Origin: UBA7672 sp038326205
GTDB taxonomy: Bacteria; Pseudomonadota; Alphaproteobacteria; Caulobacterales; Hyphomonadaceae
Length of the DNA: 33,851 bases
NCBI GenBank assembly: GCA_038326205.1
Contig: JBBQJV010000042.1
Span: 1-33,851, forward strand
Direction: 5' to 3'
A program made the position numbers and the translations under genes. Below are positions 8,839 through 16,436 of this stretch, in pieces (position 1 is the first letter of the stretch; every line of letters begins with the position of its first letter). Below the pieces are notes generated by a model. It was not told the origin of the DNA and ran no database searches. It saw only the letters and a list, made by a program, of their open reading frames with translations.

Positions 8839-9381
8839 TCAACGACGCTCAAACTCGCGAATCACGAAAGCCGCTTCATTGTCCGTATCGGCCTCGACTT
8901 TCACGGCCGACGTTTCGCGCCACAGCGAGCGATCGAAGTCAGGGAAGAAGACGGTGGCCTCCCGTGTAGCATCGACCTCGGTGAGGGTGATGTGGGTCGC
9001 GACCTCAAGGCCGGCCGCAAAGATGGCGGCGCCTCCGATGATGGCGACCTCGTTGACGCCAGTTTCAGCCGCCATGGCGCGACCGGCAGCGAGCGCCGGC
9101 GGCAGGCTCGAGAAAACGAAGGCGCCGGGCGCGATGAAATCGAGATTGCGGGTCGCGACAATGTTGGGCCGACCGGGCATCGGGCGCTTGGGCAGGCTCT
9201 CCCAGGTCTTGCGCCCCATGACGAGCGGGGTCTTTGCCGTGACGCGCCGGAAATTGGCCATGTCGGCCTTGAGGCGAAAAAGCAGGCGGTTGTCGCGGCC
9301 AAGCTCGCCGCGCCCGCCTATCGCGGCGACGATCCGGACGCGGACGGGATCAGTGGTTGCAGGAAAGGTGGACGATGGCAC
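8839..9381 (-). CDS. folA: Dihydrofolate reductase
   Basis: 180 aa with a GTG start at 9381. It reduces dihydrofolate to tetrahydrofolate with NADPH, restoring the folate oxidised by thymidylate synthase, which is encoded nearby. The N-terminal strand VRIVAAIGGRGELG, the substrate-loop helix with the catalytic acid (Asp40 in LKADMANFRRVT), TPLVMGRKTWESLP, GRPNIVATRN and the NADPH-loop VAIIGGAAIF all fit the family. The usual PW before the catalytic helix is replaced by LLF, a variation also seen in some other DHFRs. About ten extra N-terminal residues precede the first strand, so a later start cannot be excluded, though no other start codon is obvious. Cytoplasmic. Confidence 0.93.
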   Translation of the reverse strand: MPSSTFPATTDPVRVRIVAAIGGRGELGRDNRLLFRLKADMANFRRVTAKTPLVMGRKTWESLPKRPMPGRPNIVATRNLDFIAPGAFVFSSLPPALAAGRAMAAETGVNEVAIIGGAAIFAAGLEVATHITLTEVDATREATVFFPDFDRSLWRETSAVKVEADTDNEAAFVIREFERR

Positions 9382-9486
9382 GGGAGACTCTGTAATGACT
9401 GGCGGCTGGCATTTGACGTGCCGGCGGGGACAGGCCAGTCGAACCCTCGTTCGGCGGCGGATGCAAGTGCTTCGGGGTCTTTCAGT

Positions 9487-10176
9487 ATGGACTCAATCTG
9501 GAACGAGATCGTCTCGGCGCTGACGAATGGGAGCCCCGCGCAATTCCCGCTGGCGCTCGCCGGCATGACGGCGACCGCCGCCCTGATCTGGTATCTCAAG
9601 GGGCGCACATGGGCGTTCATCTATGTCGCGCTCATCCCCCTGCTCAACTGGAGCTTCGGCAAGAGCAAGGGTATCGAGATCGATGTGACGTCTACGTTTG
9701 GCGCCATCTTCGGCACGAACCACCCGATCATCTTCAACCCGCTGACGATCGCGACCGGCATGGTCTTCGTCGTCCGCGATTTCGTGCAGCGCGAAATGGG
9801 CCATCGCGTGCTGATCCTGATGGCGCTCGCGATTGGCTGGTCGTTCTATTATTCGTGGGCCGTGATCGCGCTGGCGTCGGGTATTGCGTTCGCGATTTCC
9901 GAAACGTCGGACTGGGTGATCTTCACCTTCACGAAATACCGGCTGTCGACGCGCATCGTGCTGTCGAGCGCCCTTGCGGCGCCGATCGACACGACGGTCT
10001 TCCTCTATGGCGCAGACCTCGCCCGCCAGATGCAGCTCGGCGATCCAGCCGGCAACATGCTCAACCCGCCGAACTGGATCCTCTTCATCCTAGGCAAGAT
10101 GATCGGCGCGGTTGTCGTGTCCTACATGATCCGCCGGCGCGAGGATCGCGGCGAGATCGATCCTGCGGCGGCCTGA
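9487..10176 (+). CDS. VUT (YhhQ-like) family transporter
   Basis: 229 aa from ATG 9487; an in-frame extension back to 8746 overlaps folA antisense and is not used. The protein has about six hydrophobic helices (ALAGMTATAALIWYL, WAFIYVALIPLLNW, GMVFVVRDFVQREMG, ILMALAIGWSFYY, ALASGIAFAISE, ILFILGKMIGAVVVSYMI). The RDFVQREMG loop, SGIAFAISETSDWVIFT and APIDTTVFLYGA are the signature of the VUT family, whose members include transporters of queuosine precursors. It would sit in the inner membrane. The substrate is inferred from the family and not proven; it is somewhat divergent from E. coli YhhQ. It is divergent from folA with a 105-bp shared promoter region. Confidence 0.85.
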   Translation: MDSIWNEIVSALTNGSPAQFPLALAGMTATAALIWYLKGRTWAFIYVALIPLLNWSFGKSKGIEIDVTSTFGAIFGTNHPIIFNPLTIATGMVFVVRDFVQREMGHRVLILMALAIGWSFYYSWAVIALASGIAFAISETSDWVIFTFTKYRLSTRIVLSSALAAPIDTTVFLYGADLARQMQLGDPAGNMLNPPNWILFILGKMIGAVVVSYMIRRREDRGEIDPAAA

Positions 10177-10197
10177 CAACAGCCCGCCCCAAACAGA

Positions 10198-10223
10198 AAG
10201 GGCGGCCCTGATGGACCGCCCTT
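10198..10223. terminator. Bidirectional terminator between the transporter and a small lipoprotein
   Basis: A perfect 8-bp stem AAGGGCGG (10198-10205) / CCGCCCTT (10216-10223) with a 10-nt loop lies between the convergent genes. The minus strand continues TTTCTGTTT, so the lipoprotein gene is the better client. A smaller stem AGCTC/GAGCT followed by TTGTTT at 10229-10248 could help the plus strand. Confidence 0.6.
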
Positions 10224-10271
10224 GCCGCAGCTCTTGCGAGCTTTGTTTCCAGCTAGACCGGAAAGCCTGGC

Positions 10272-10511
10272 TTAGTGAGGAGCCGGCTCGGTCGTCGTGG
10301 TCGTGGTGGTCGTGGTGGTGGCAGCCGGATCGGCAGCCATCGGTTCAGCAGCCATCGGTTCAGCAGCCATCGGTGCAGCGGCCATCGGTTCAGCGGCCGG
10401 AGTTTCGACGGTGGTGGTCGTGGTTTCAGTTTTGGGGGCTTCCGGGCTGCAGGCAGCCAGAGCGAGTGCGGCAGTCGACATAGCGGCGACAACGATCAGT
10501 TTGAACGACAT
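10272..10511 (-). CDS. Small low-complexity lipoprotein
   Basis: 79 aa. The N-terminus is a clear lipoprotein signal (FKLIVVAAMSTAALALAAC, Cys at residue 21), so the mature protein is lipid-anchored. The mature part is nearly all Ala, Glu, Pro, Met and Thr: SPEAPKTETTTTTVETP, then pentapeptide copies of (A)AAEPM, then ten consecutive Thr residues and EPAPH. The pentapeptide copies come from a 15-bp DNA tandem repeat. Such proteins have no known enzyme function; a role as a flexible envelope spacer or stress-related surface lipoprotein is only a guess. A hairpin terminator follows. The 284 bp upstream (10512-10795) hold no gene I can support. Confidence 0.75.
   Translation of the reverse strand: MSFKLIVVAAMSTAALALAACSPEAPKTETTTTTVETPAAEPMAAAPMAAEPMAAEPMAADPAATTTTTTTTTTEPAPH
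10333..10392. repeat. 15-bp tandem repeat, four copies, inside a lipoprotein gene
   Basis: Four head-to-tail units of GCAGCCATCGGTTCA (third and fourth with one change each) encode the repeated Met-Ala-Ala-Glu-Pro block on the minus strand. Copy number could vary by slippage without changing the reading frame. Confidence 0.85.
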
Positions 10512-10795
10512 TGGATAGATCCCTCCGACGGATCATGCCCGCCTCGGGAATGAAAAGTCCGGGCGGCGTCTGTCTTTTGAACGGGGCGAGGAAAAGCACA
10601 AGACCGTGAAAGGTTAGGTTTCAGTCAGCATGGAACTCCGTTCGTCAACGAGGCGCCACGAGGACCATGTCGCCGGTCGCCAGGCCGGGTTCGCACTTGC
10701 GGCACGGCGAAAAGCGCCGATGGCAAAAAAGCCTTGAATCTATTGGAATGTCTGATTTGGCACTGCCGCGCCTGCGAAAACCGAGGAAGACGCAC

Positions 10796-11590
10796 TCAGA
10801 CCGCTACCGGCGCTTTTATGTGCGCATCCGGGGCGTAATCCATTAACGTGAAATCTTCGTAATCCCAAGCGAACAGGTCGGTTTTTGATGGATTTATGGT
10901 CAGCTTCGGCAGGGGCTTGGGTGCCCGCTGTAACTGAAGCCGCGCCTGCTCGAAGTGATTCGCGTAAAGGTGAACGTCGCCGAACGTATGCACGAACTCT
11001 CCCGGCTCAAGCCCCGTCGCCCGTGCCATCAGGATCGTCAGCAACGCATAGGACGCGATGTTGAAGGGTACGCCGAGGAACACATCGGCCGAGCGCTGAT
11101 AGAGCTGGCAGGACAGCTTTCCATCCGCCACGAAGAACTGGAACAGGCAGTGGCAGGGCGGCAGCGCCATGCGGTCCACGTCGGCGGGGTTCCACGCCGA
11201 GACGACCAGCCGCCGCGAGTTGGGATTGCGCATGATCTCGTCGCGTACCCAGGTGATCTGGTCGATGGTGCGGCCATCCGGGGTCGCCCAGCTGCGCCAT
11301 TGTTTTCCGTATACGGGGCCAAGCTCGCCCTCGGCGTCTGCCCACTCGTTCCAGATGCTGACGCCTCGCTCCTGCAGCCATTTCACATTGGTCTCGCCGC
11401 GCAGGAACCAGAGCAGTTCAACGATGATCGAGCGCATATGCAGCTTCTTGGTCGTGAGCATCGGGAAGCCATCGCTTAGATCGAAACGCATCTGGCGCCC
11501 GAACACGCCGCGCGTGCCCGTACCCGTACGATCGCCGCGGTCGGCGCCGTGGTCGAGGATGTCCTGCACGAGGTCGAGATACTGGCGCAT
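10796..11590 (-). CDS. thyA: Thymidylate synthase
   Basis: 264 aa, the same length as the E. coli enzyme. It methylates dUMP to dTMP using methylene-tetrahydrofolate, producing dihydrofolate for FolA. Visible landmarks are DRTGTGTRGVFG (folate/phosphate loop), LHMRSIIVELLWFLRG, the catalytic Cys146 in LPPCHCLFQFF, the phosphate-binding QRSADVFLGVPFNIASYALL, and HVYANHFEQ-like DVHLYANHFEQ. The C-terminus ends in APVAV, close to the usual APVAI closing lid. The start at 11590 gives the standard N-terminus (RQYLDLVQDIL). It is monocistronic or first of a leftward set; folA lies about 1.4 kb downstream with a lipoprotein between. Confidence 0.97.
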   Translation of the reverse strand: MRQYLDLVQDILDHGADRGDRTGTGTRGVFGRQMRFDLSDGFPMLTTKKLHMRSIIVELLWFLRGETNVKWLQERGVSIWNEWADAEGELGPVYGKQWRSWATPDGRTIDQITWVRDEIMRNPNSRRLVVSAWNPADVDRMALPPCHCLFQFFVADGKLSCQLYQRSADVFLGVPFNIASYALLTILMARATGLEPGEFVHTFGDVHLYANHFEQARLQLQRAPKPLPKLTINPSKTDLFAWDYEDFTLMDYAPDAHIKAPVAV

Positions 11591-11705
11591 GAATCGTTCC
11601 CGGCGACTTCAGTGCTTCAAGTGATGGGGGGCCGGCGCACGATTGACAAGGCAGTCCCGGCGAGGCGGCGTACTGAAGAAAATTCACAGCCTGTGGATGA
11701 CCCGA

Positions 11706-11910
11706 ATGACGACCCGCAAACGGGGGAATGACCTGCCCAGCCTTTACGCCCCGGCTCGGCGCTCGGGCCGCAGCAAAGATCGCGACTCTCTCTCAGCTCT
11801 CGAAGGTAATCGAGGCCGACGTAGCGGCCTTGCACGGCATGGGACCCAATGCACTCGCACCCCTGAAAGCCGCGAAGAAGGCGAAGGGGCTGGCGTTTAG
11901 GAGGGCGTAG
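11706..11910 (+). pseudogene. Frameshifted small HHH (RpoA C-terminal-like) protein
   Basis: The 3' part, in the frame of 11728, encodes KIATLSQLSKVIEADVAALH then GMGPNALAPLKAAKKAKGLA, a helix-hairpin-helix module like the DNA-binding C-terminal domain of RNA polymerase alpha, found in many free-standing ~60-70 aa proteins. The conserved start of such proteins (DLPSLYAPARR) is in a different frame, that of ATG 11697/11706. The two join at about 11758-11768, where a 2-nt loss or 1-nt gain restores a normal alignment. A shorter intact ORF from ATG 11728 (60 aa) would keep the HHH part but replace the leader with unrelated residues. The function would be nucleic-acid or protein binding; unproven. 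Confidence 0.6.
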
Positions 11911-11916
11911 CTCCCC

Positions 11917-12897
11917 CTACTCCGCAGCCATTGCATGGCTTGCAGCCAGCCTGCGCTGGAGCCAGGCGCGGACGAAGCGGTTTGTCTTGGCGGCGGCGGC
12001 GGTGGGCAGGCGGTTGAAGGCGTGAGGGCCTTCGGGCGCCACGATGAGGCGGGCATTGCCGCTGGCAGCTTTCCAGCGCTCGGCCATCAGGCGGCTGTCG
12101 TCGATAAGCGGATCGATCGTGCCGCACAGAAGCAGCGCGGGCGGCAGGCACGCGAGATCGGCATAGAGCGGCGAGACATCTGGCGCGCGGCGGCCGACGT
12201 CATCACGATCCGGCAGCAGGTTCGCCAGACCTGCGATCATCGCGGGGCCATCCAGCACCAGCGTTTCGCGTGGCGCGTTGCGGACGCTGGGCGTACACGA
12301 CAAATCGTAGGGACCATAAAAAAGAACCGCGCCACGCAGGCGCGCGAAGTCGGCGCGAGTGTCGCGCAAGCGGAGCAGCGTGCAGGCCGCCAGATGTGCG
12401 CCGGCGGATTCGCCGCCGATGAAAAGGTCATGCGTGCCAAACTCAGCGGCGGCCTGAGTGAAGATCCAGTCGGCGGCGGCGGCGGCCTGCGCGATCTGAT
12501 TCTCGAAGGTGGTGTCGGGCAGCGTAGTATAGTCGACGCTGACGACGACGAGGTTGCAGTCGCGCGCAATTCGGGCGTTGAGTCTATCATCCATCGACGC
12601 CGCGCCGATAGCCCAGCCGCCGCCATGATAGTCGATGTAGACGCCGCCGGGTTTCTCCGATGCGGGGCGGAGGATACGCAGCGCGACGCTGTGTCCGTTC
12701 CAATGGATGCGGCGGGTCGAGATACGAACACCACGCACGCCGAGCGGCGCATAGGCGCCTGCACCGAGCATAGTCTGGATCATCATGCGGCCAAGCGGCG
12801 TCGGCGCACGAAAGCGGGGCGCCCAGTGCAGCCGCCGGTTCATGCGGCGGACCTGCTCCATCTCCTCTGGCGTGAAATCGGGAAAGGGTTCGAGCAT
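11917..12897 (-). CDS. Alpha/beta hydrolase, hormone-sensitive-lipase type
   Basis: 326 aa from ATG 12897 (LEPFPDFTPEEMEQVRRMN). The in-frame extension to 13203 is not used because it reads through a broken neighbouring gene. It carries the HSL-family oxyanion motif HGGGW (91-95), the nucleophile elbow GESAG (Ser164), Asp262 in GTIDPL and His292 in GPHAFNR, a full catalytic triad. Such enzymes hydrolyse short-chain esters or lactone-like substrates in the cytoplasm; no signal peptide is present. It ends 6 nt from the convergent HHH pseudogene. A weak ribosome site leaves the exact start moderately uncertain. Confidence 0.88.
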   Translation of the reverse strand: MLEPFPDFTPEEMEQVRRMNRRLHWAPRFRAPTPLGRMMIQTMLGAGAYAPLGVRGVRISTRRIHWNGHSVALRILRPASEKPGGVYIDYHGGGWAIGAASMDDRLNARIARDCNLVVVSVDYTTLPDTTFENQIAQAAAAADWIFTQAAAEFGTHDLFIGGESAGAHLAACTLLRLRDTRADFARLRGAVLFYGPYDLSCTPSVRNAPRETLVLDGPAMIAGLANLLPDRDDVGRRAPDVSPLYADLACLPPALLLCGTIDPLIDDSRLMAERWKAASGNARLIVAPEGPHAFNRLPTAAAAKTNRFVRAWLQRRLAASHAMAAE

Positions 12898-13061
12898 GGC
12901 GGCATCCGGCTTCTCGAACAAAGGTAGGCGGCGGGAGACGGCGGGACAATGGGCGAATGGTGTGCTGCGAAACACGAACGCGCAGCGGCTTGTCCAGTCT
13001 CCATGCGTCGTACCGATCCACCTTGTGCTTCGCGGTGGAGGAGGCTCGGACACCATTCCCG

Positions 13062-13434
13062 TCAAATTTGCAGGTCTTGATCCCAAAGCCCGAGCAGCGG
13101 CTTGAAGCCGCTGAAGATCATGCGCTTGCTGTCCAACGGCATCTTGTCCATGGCGCCATCCAAACGCGGGTCGGCCATGAGTTTTTTTGACCTCGTCGCG
13201 CAACTCGCGTGACGGGTAGACGATTCACGAAGAGATCAAGACCTCGGCAGCCTTCGCCATCACGGCGCGCGGGAAGGAGGCGAGTTCGCCGTGAGGCACG
13301 TCGACGCCTACAGTTTCGACACAGGCGATGGCGCCGTGCTCCAGCCAGACTTTCTCACCCAGTTGCGCGGTCTCGCGGTATTTTTCGAGATTTGCTTTGG
13401 GAACGGCGATCAAAAAACCCTCGACACACGCCAT
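13062..13434 (-). pseudogene. DUF1428 family gene, inactivated
   Basis: From ATG 13434 the frame reads ACVEGFLIAVPKANLEKYRE, WLEHGAIACVETVGVDVPHG and ASFPRAVMAKAAEVLIS, the first half of a DUF1428 protein (normally ~117-125 aa, ferredoxin-like dimeric fold). It stops at TGA 13225-13227, exactly where the family has a Trp (S-W-I-V-Y/W-P-S), so TGG became TGA. The same frame continues IVYPSRELRDEVKK. At a run of seven A (13182-13188 on the plus strand as T) one extra base shifts the frame. Then LMADPRLDGAMDKMP and KRMIFSGFKPLLGLWDQ finish the protein at 13062. Two independent lesions make a real pseudogene more likely than a sequencing error. Confidence 0.85.
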
Positions 13435-13710
13435 GGCGTTTCTACTTCTTGTGGTTGCTGCTGCAAGGACGTTTGGGCGAGGTTGGTTCCGACATAGACT
13501 TCGAAATTGACGTGAGGAAATGACAGCGGCGGTCTTCCTCCTTTGACGCGAAGCGTCGGGGAGAGGGATCGCGACGTATTCATCGCCGCACGAGGGGGCA
13601 ACCCTTGAACCCGCATTCCCGATCCAAACACATTCCCGATCCAAACTTGTGCCTCGCTTACACGCAGGCCAAGCTGGCGGCATTGCAGGACGAGCAGCGA
13701 GACACAGATC
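13435..13710. other. Gene-free stretch with a 16-bp direct repeat
   Basis: 276 bp between the DUF1428 remnant and the acetyltransferase gene. It holds two adjacent copies of CATTCCCGATCCAAAC (13614-13629 and 13631-13646, 1 nt apart). A GACGCGAAGCGTC palindrome (13542-13554) is also present. No coding potential is convincing on either strand. Confidence 0.5.
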
Positions 13711-14346
13711 ATGACGGGGATGCCGGAGATCGATCTGCCTGCAGGCACGCGGCGCGCGTCGCAGGATGACTGGCGGCAGGTCGGCGGGATCATAGCAGAG
13801 GCGTTTTCGGAAGACCCGGTGAACCTCTGGATCTTCGGAAATCCAGCGCCGATGCCGACGGTGTTCGGCGCGCTGGCAAAAAGCGTCTACCTGCCGCGCG
13901 GATTCTGCCAGCTCATCGATGGCAAATCTGGGGGTGACGCGGGCGCGACGATGTGGAGCCACTCATCGGCGGATCGCGAGCTGTCGCTGATCCCGACGTT
14001 GGCGCTGGTGGCATCAGTGATCGGCAAGGGATCGAAGGGCGCGGTGAAGCGGGCGCTGGGCGCGAGCGACCTCATGCAGAAAGAGCATCCGAAGACGCCG
14101 CATCTCTACCTGTTCGCCATCGGCACGCGGAAGGCGGCGCGCGGCAAGGGGCTGGGCAAGGACCTGATGGCGCCGGTGCTGGCCGCCGCGGATCGCGACC
14201 GCCTGCCCTGCTATCTCGAGAACTCGAACCCGGCGAATACCGGTTTTTATCGCAGCTGCGGTTTCGAACGGATGAAGCTGTTCGTGGCAGGTCCGGGCGG
14301 TCCACCGCTCGAAGCGATGTGGCGAGAGCCGAAGGCGCCGGTTTGA
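13711..14346 (+). CDS. GNAT family N-acetyltransferase
   Basis: 211 aa. It has the acetyl-CoA-binding motif A as LFAIGTRKAARGKGLGKDLM (R/Q-x-x-G-x-G/A pattern within ARGKGLG, about residues 133-150) followed by motif B LENSNPANTGFYRSCGFER. The N-terminal part (ASQDDWRQVGGIIAEAFSEDPVN) is the usual first GNAT helix. Relatives of this layout acetylate small molecules or antibiotics, but no substrate is evident. Start at ATG 13711; a second Met lies three codons later. It has no operon partner and its end is followed by a convergent small ORF. Confidence 0.9.
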   Translation: MTGMPEIDLPAGTRRASQDDWRQVGGIIAEAFSEDPVNLWIFGNPAPMPTVFGALAKSVYLPRGFCQLIDGKSGGDAGATMWSHSSADRELSLIPTLALVASVIGKGSKGAVKRALGASDLMQKEHPKTPHLYLFAIGTRKAARGKGLGKDLMAPVLAAADRDRLPCYLENSNPANTGFYRSCGFERMKLFVAGPGGPPLEAMWREPKAPV

Positions 14347-14371
14347 TAAGCGAGCATTGGTGAGCTCGCCC

Positions 14372-14548
14372 TCAGATCGCGTCGAGGCCTTCCATGAGAG
14401 CCGGATCGATCTCGACACGTTTTCCCTGTCGGTAGTTGACGACGGTCAGCTTGGCTTCATCGGGAGACATGCCCTGGCGGAGGATCAGGCGATCCATGAG
14501 CGTGTGCTCATCGCGGTATGCTTCTTCAGGGGTGCGTGTCGCAATCAT
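14372..14548 (-). CDS. Small hypothetical protein
   Basis: 58 aa from ATG 14548. The start is supported by GGAGG 8 nt upstream; an earlier in-frame ATG at 14569 has no such site. The sequence is helical and charged (TRTPEEAYRDEHTLMDRLI, MSPDEAKLTVVNYRQGKRVE), without a signal peptide or membrane segment. I do not recognise the family. It converges with the acetyltransferase gene, leaving 25 nt between stops. Confidence 0.6.
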   Translation of the reverse strand: MIATRTPEEAYRDEHTLMDRLILRQGMSPDEAKLTVVNYRQGKRVEIDPALMEGLDAI

Positions 14549-14911
14549 GGCAAGACCTCCGTGACTCATTCGTGACGATTAGTGGCGCTGCAGGATGGCG
14601 AACGAGAACGCACGCGCGCCCCGCAGATGTCTATGCGCGCTGATATGAGGCGGCATTCGGGCAACTGAACGGCTGCGCGGAGGTTTAATATTCCGACTGC
14701 GATAGCATCGCTGATGCGCGCGTTCACGTGCGTCTTCGCCAGTGCGAAGGCGCGAGCCGGCTCTCATGCGGTTTGATGCAAATTGCTCGTGTTTGATGCG
14801 AACGACTTCTTCGCATGTGCGGAAGTCCATGCAACCCACACGGACGTCGCAACGATTTAATGACAGCGAAATTTCGCTGCAGTGAAGTTCGCCCGATCGT
14901 GTGACGAGAAT
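14549..14911. other. Gene-free stretch rich in small hairpins
   Basis: 363 bp. An 86-codon minus-strand ORF (14579-14839) is Arg/His/Ser-rich and looks like chance. The stretch has several short perfect stems: CTTCGC/GCGAAG with a 4-nt loop (14734-14749), GAGCCGGCTC (near 14754-14763), and the 16-bp palindrome CAGCGAAATTTCGCTG (14864-14879). The last lies 33 bp past the aquaporin stop and could be its terminator or an operator. GTTTGATGC occurs twice (near 14769 and 14790). A small RNA is possible but not shown. Confidence 0.4.
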
Positions 14912-15682
14912 TTATTTCTTCGCCAGATGCGCAGCCTGTTCCGTCATCTCGGTTGACTCATCGGCGCCGGCGATCGGGCCGTCAGCCTCAAGTGTCTTCG
15001 AGCGGAACAGCAGGCCGGCAAGGCCTGCGCCAACGAGCGGGGCGATGATGAAGAGCCAGAGCTTCTGCAACGCTTCACCCTGCGCGATGACCGCCGGACC
15101 GAAAGAGCGGGCCGGGTTCACCGAGACGCCGGTCACCTGGATGCCGACGATGTGGATCACGACGAGTGTGAGACCGATCGCCAGTCCGGCAAGCAATGCG
15201 GGCGAGCCTTTCTGGGTGACGCCAAGGATGACGACGACAAAGAGAAAGGTGGCGACAATTTCGAAGATCAGAGCGGCCGTCATCGAGTATTCGCCGAGAT
15301 AGCCGGGTCCGAAGCCGTTGGCGCCGAGCCCGTTGGTGGCGAGGTTATAGCCGGCATTGCCGTTGGTCAGTGTGACGGCCTGTCCGGTGGCGATCATATA
15401 GAGGATGCCCGCGCCCACGAGCGCGCCGACAAACTGCGCGGCCCAGTACATCACCATCTCGTTAGCGCTCATCCGCCCGGCGATGAACGCGCCAAACGAT
15501 ACCGCAGGGTTCACATGACAGCCGGAGATCGGACCAATTCCATACGCCATAGCGACAATGGCGAGACCAAATGCGAAGGCAATGCCGAGCTGGCCGACCT
15601 CAGGCCCTGCCAGAACCGCAGCCCCGCAGCCGAAAAACACAAGCGTCGCAGTACCGATGAACTCGGCGATCAGCTTCTTCAT
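14912..15682 (-). CDS. aqpZ: Aquaporin Z-type water channel
   Basis: 256 aa from ATG 15682, with GGGAGGG 6 nt upstream. Six transmembrane helices and the two half-helix NPA motifs are visible: CHVNPAVSF (58-60) and SVNPARSFGPA (189-191). The selectivity-filter positions Phe39-like (FAFGL), His177 (VVIHIVG) and Arg192 are kept, which fits a water-selective channel rather than a glycerol facilitator. The residue matching E. coli AqpZ Thr183 is Val. A hydrophilic tail of ~25 residues (LEADGPIAGADESTEM..) extends beyond the E. coli protein. It lies in the inner membrane. It is divergent from the VOC gene across 157 bp. Confidence 0.95.
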   Translation of the reverse strand: MKKLIAEFIGTATLVFFGCGAAVLAGPEVGQLGIAFAFGLAIVAMAYGIGPISGCHVNPAVSFGAFIAGRMSANEMVMYWAAQFVGALVGAGILYMIATGQAVTLTNGNAGYNLATNGLGANGFGPGYLGEYSMTAALIFEIVATFLFVVVILGVTQKGSPALLAGLAIGLTLVVIHIVGIQVTGVSVNPARSFGPAVIAQGEALQKLWLFIIAPLVGAGLAGLLFRSKTLEADGPIAGADESTEMTEQAAHLAKK

Positions 15683-15839
15683 GTCCGTCCCTCCCCAGGG
15701 TTCCATTGGAACCCGGATGCTACCCAAAACAGTGCGCAACGCCATCCGCAATGATGAGAACACTTGCAGAACATCTGGCGATGTTCTATTTATGTTCCTG
15801 CGCTCGATTCGCTGTGGATTCGCAACGCGGGAGACGGTC

Positions 15840-16208
15840 ATGCAGGGCTATGTGACGCTGGATACGCGGGATCTGCCCCGCGCCGTGAAGTTCTACGACC
15901 GGATTGCGCGGGAGCTGGGCTCGCGCCGCTCCCTGGAAAGCGATGCGTGCGTGGCGTGGGGCGTGCCGGGCGCACCGGCCGCCATCAGCGTCGAAGCGCC
16001 CGATCATGGCCGTGTGGCGGCGTGTGGCACGGATATGGTGGCGCTGCAGGCAGCGGACCGGGAACAGGTGCAGCGGCTCTATGAGCTTGCCATCGCGCAG
16101 GGCGGACACGGCGAGGCCGAGCCTGGCGAGCGCGGCGGCTACTATGCTGCGTGTTTCCGCGACCCGGACGGCAACCGCCTCAATGCCTTCTGCGTGACGC
16201 AGCACTAA
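15840..16208 (+). CDS. VOC (glyoxalase/dioxygenase superfamily) protein
   Basis: 122 aa from ATG 15840. One beta-alpha-beta-beta-beta module opens with GYVTLDTRDLPRAVKFYDRI and a second closes with AACFRDPDGNRLNAFCV, the classic VOC ending. The first usual metal-binding His is absent (YVTLDT where many have xHxxL), so metal catalysis is uncertain; it may bind a ligand or protect against a toxic compound. Cytoplasmic. The gene follows a 157-bp divergent promoter shared with aqpZ. Confidence 0.85.
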   Translation: MQGYVTLDTRDLPRAVKFYDRIARELGSRRSLESDACVAWGVPGAPAAISVEAPDHGRVAACGTDMVALQAADREQVQRLYELAIAQGGHGEAEPGERGGYYAACFRDPDGNRLNAFCVTQH

Positions 16209-16281
16209 AAGGCGACATCGGAAGGTCGCAGCGGTTGGCTGGCTCATGCGTTGTAGCCAGTGACAGCCTTAGAGACTTCAC

Positions 16282-16395
16282 CTGTACATCATCCCCTGGA
16301 TTTTCCGTTTCGCGCTCGGCGTATTCCTGCTGTTGGCGGCTGGCGCGATGCTGCTGACGAGCATGGGTGTGGATGTCGGCCTGTTACGCCGCTGA
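16282..16395 (+). CDS. Possible small membrane peptide with a CTG start
   Basis: The open frame after TAG at 16270-16272 encodes LYIIPWIFRFALGVFLLLAA then GAMLLTSMGVDVGLLRR, ending TGA 16393-16395. The hydrophobic core (FALGVFLLLAAGAMLL) is a clear single membrane helix with a positive end, as in many ~40-aa inner-membrane proteins. No ATG, GTG or TTG precedes the helix; CTG 16282 would be the only start, or ATG was mutated to CTG. No strong ribosome site is seen. It could be a real non-canonical start, a decayed gene, or chance. Confidence 0.35.
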   Translation: MYIIPWIFRFALGVFLLLAAGAMLLTSMGVDVGLLRR

Positions 16396-16402
16396 AGGTT
16401 GT

Positions 16403-16430
16403 TTGCGGTTAAGGGTTTAGGCCCTATATT
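16403..16430 (+). promoter_or_regulatory. Promoter of ssrA
   Basis: TTGCGG (16403-16408) and TATATT (16425-16430) are separated by 16 bp, close to the housekeeping sigma consensus. A start near 16437 would lie just before the acceptor piece of the tmRNA gene. Confidence 0.6.
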
Positions 16431-16436
16431 GGTGGC

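Noticed and set aside
8746..9486. In-frame N-terminal extension of the VUT transporter to 476 aa
   Set aside because: The extension is antisense to folA and has no membrane or family motif; ATG 9487 gives the correct N-terminus.
10630..10737. 35-codon plus-strand ORF upstream of the small lipoprotein
   Set aside because: No ribosome site, no hydrophobic or conserved pattern.
8839..11590. folA and thyA as one operon
   Set aside because: A plus-strand transporter and a separate lipoprotein gene with terminators lie between them.
11917..13203. 428-aa form of the alpha/beta hydrolase
   Set aside because: The added N-terminus reads through the DUF1428 remnant; ATG 12897 gives the usual length.
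14579..14839. 86-aa minus-strand ORF
   Set aside because: Arg/His/Ser-rich, no ribosome site or motif; more likely a chance ORF in a GC-rich gap.
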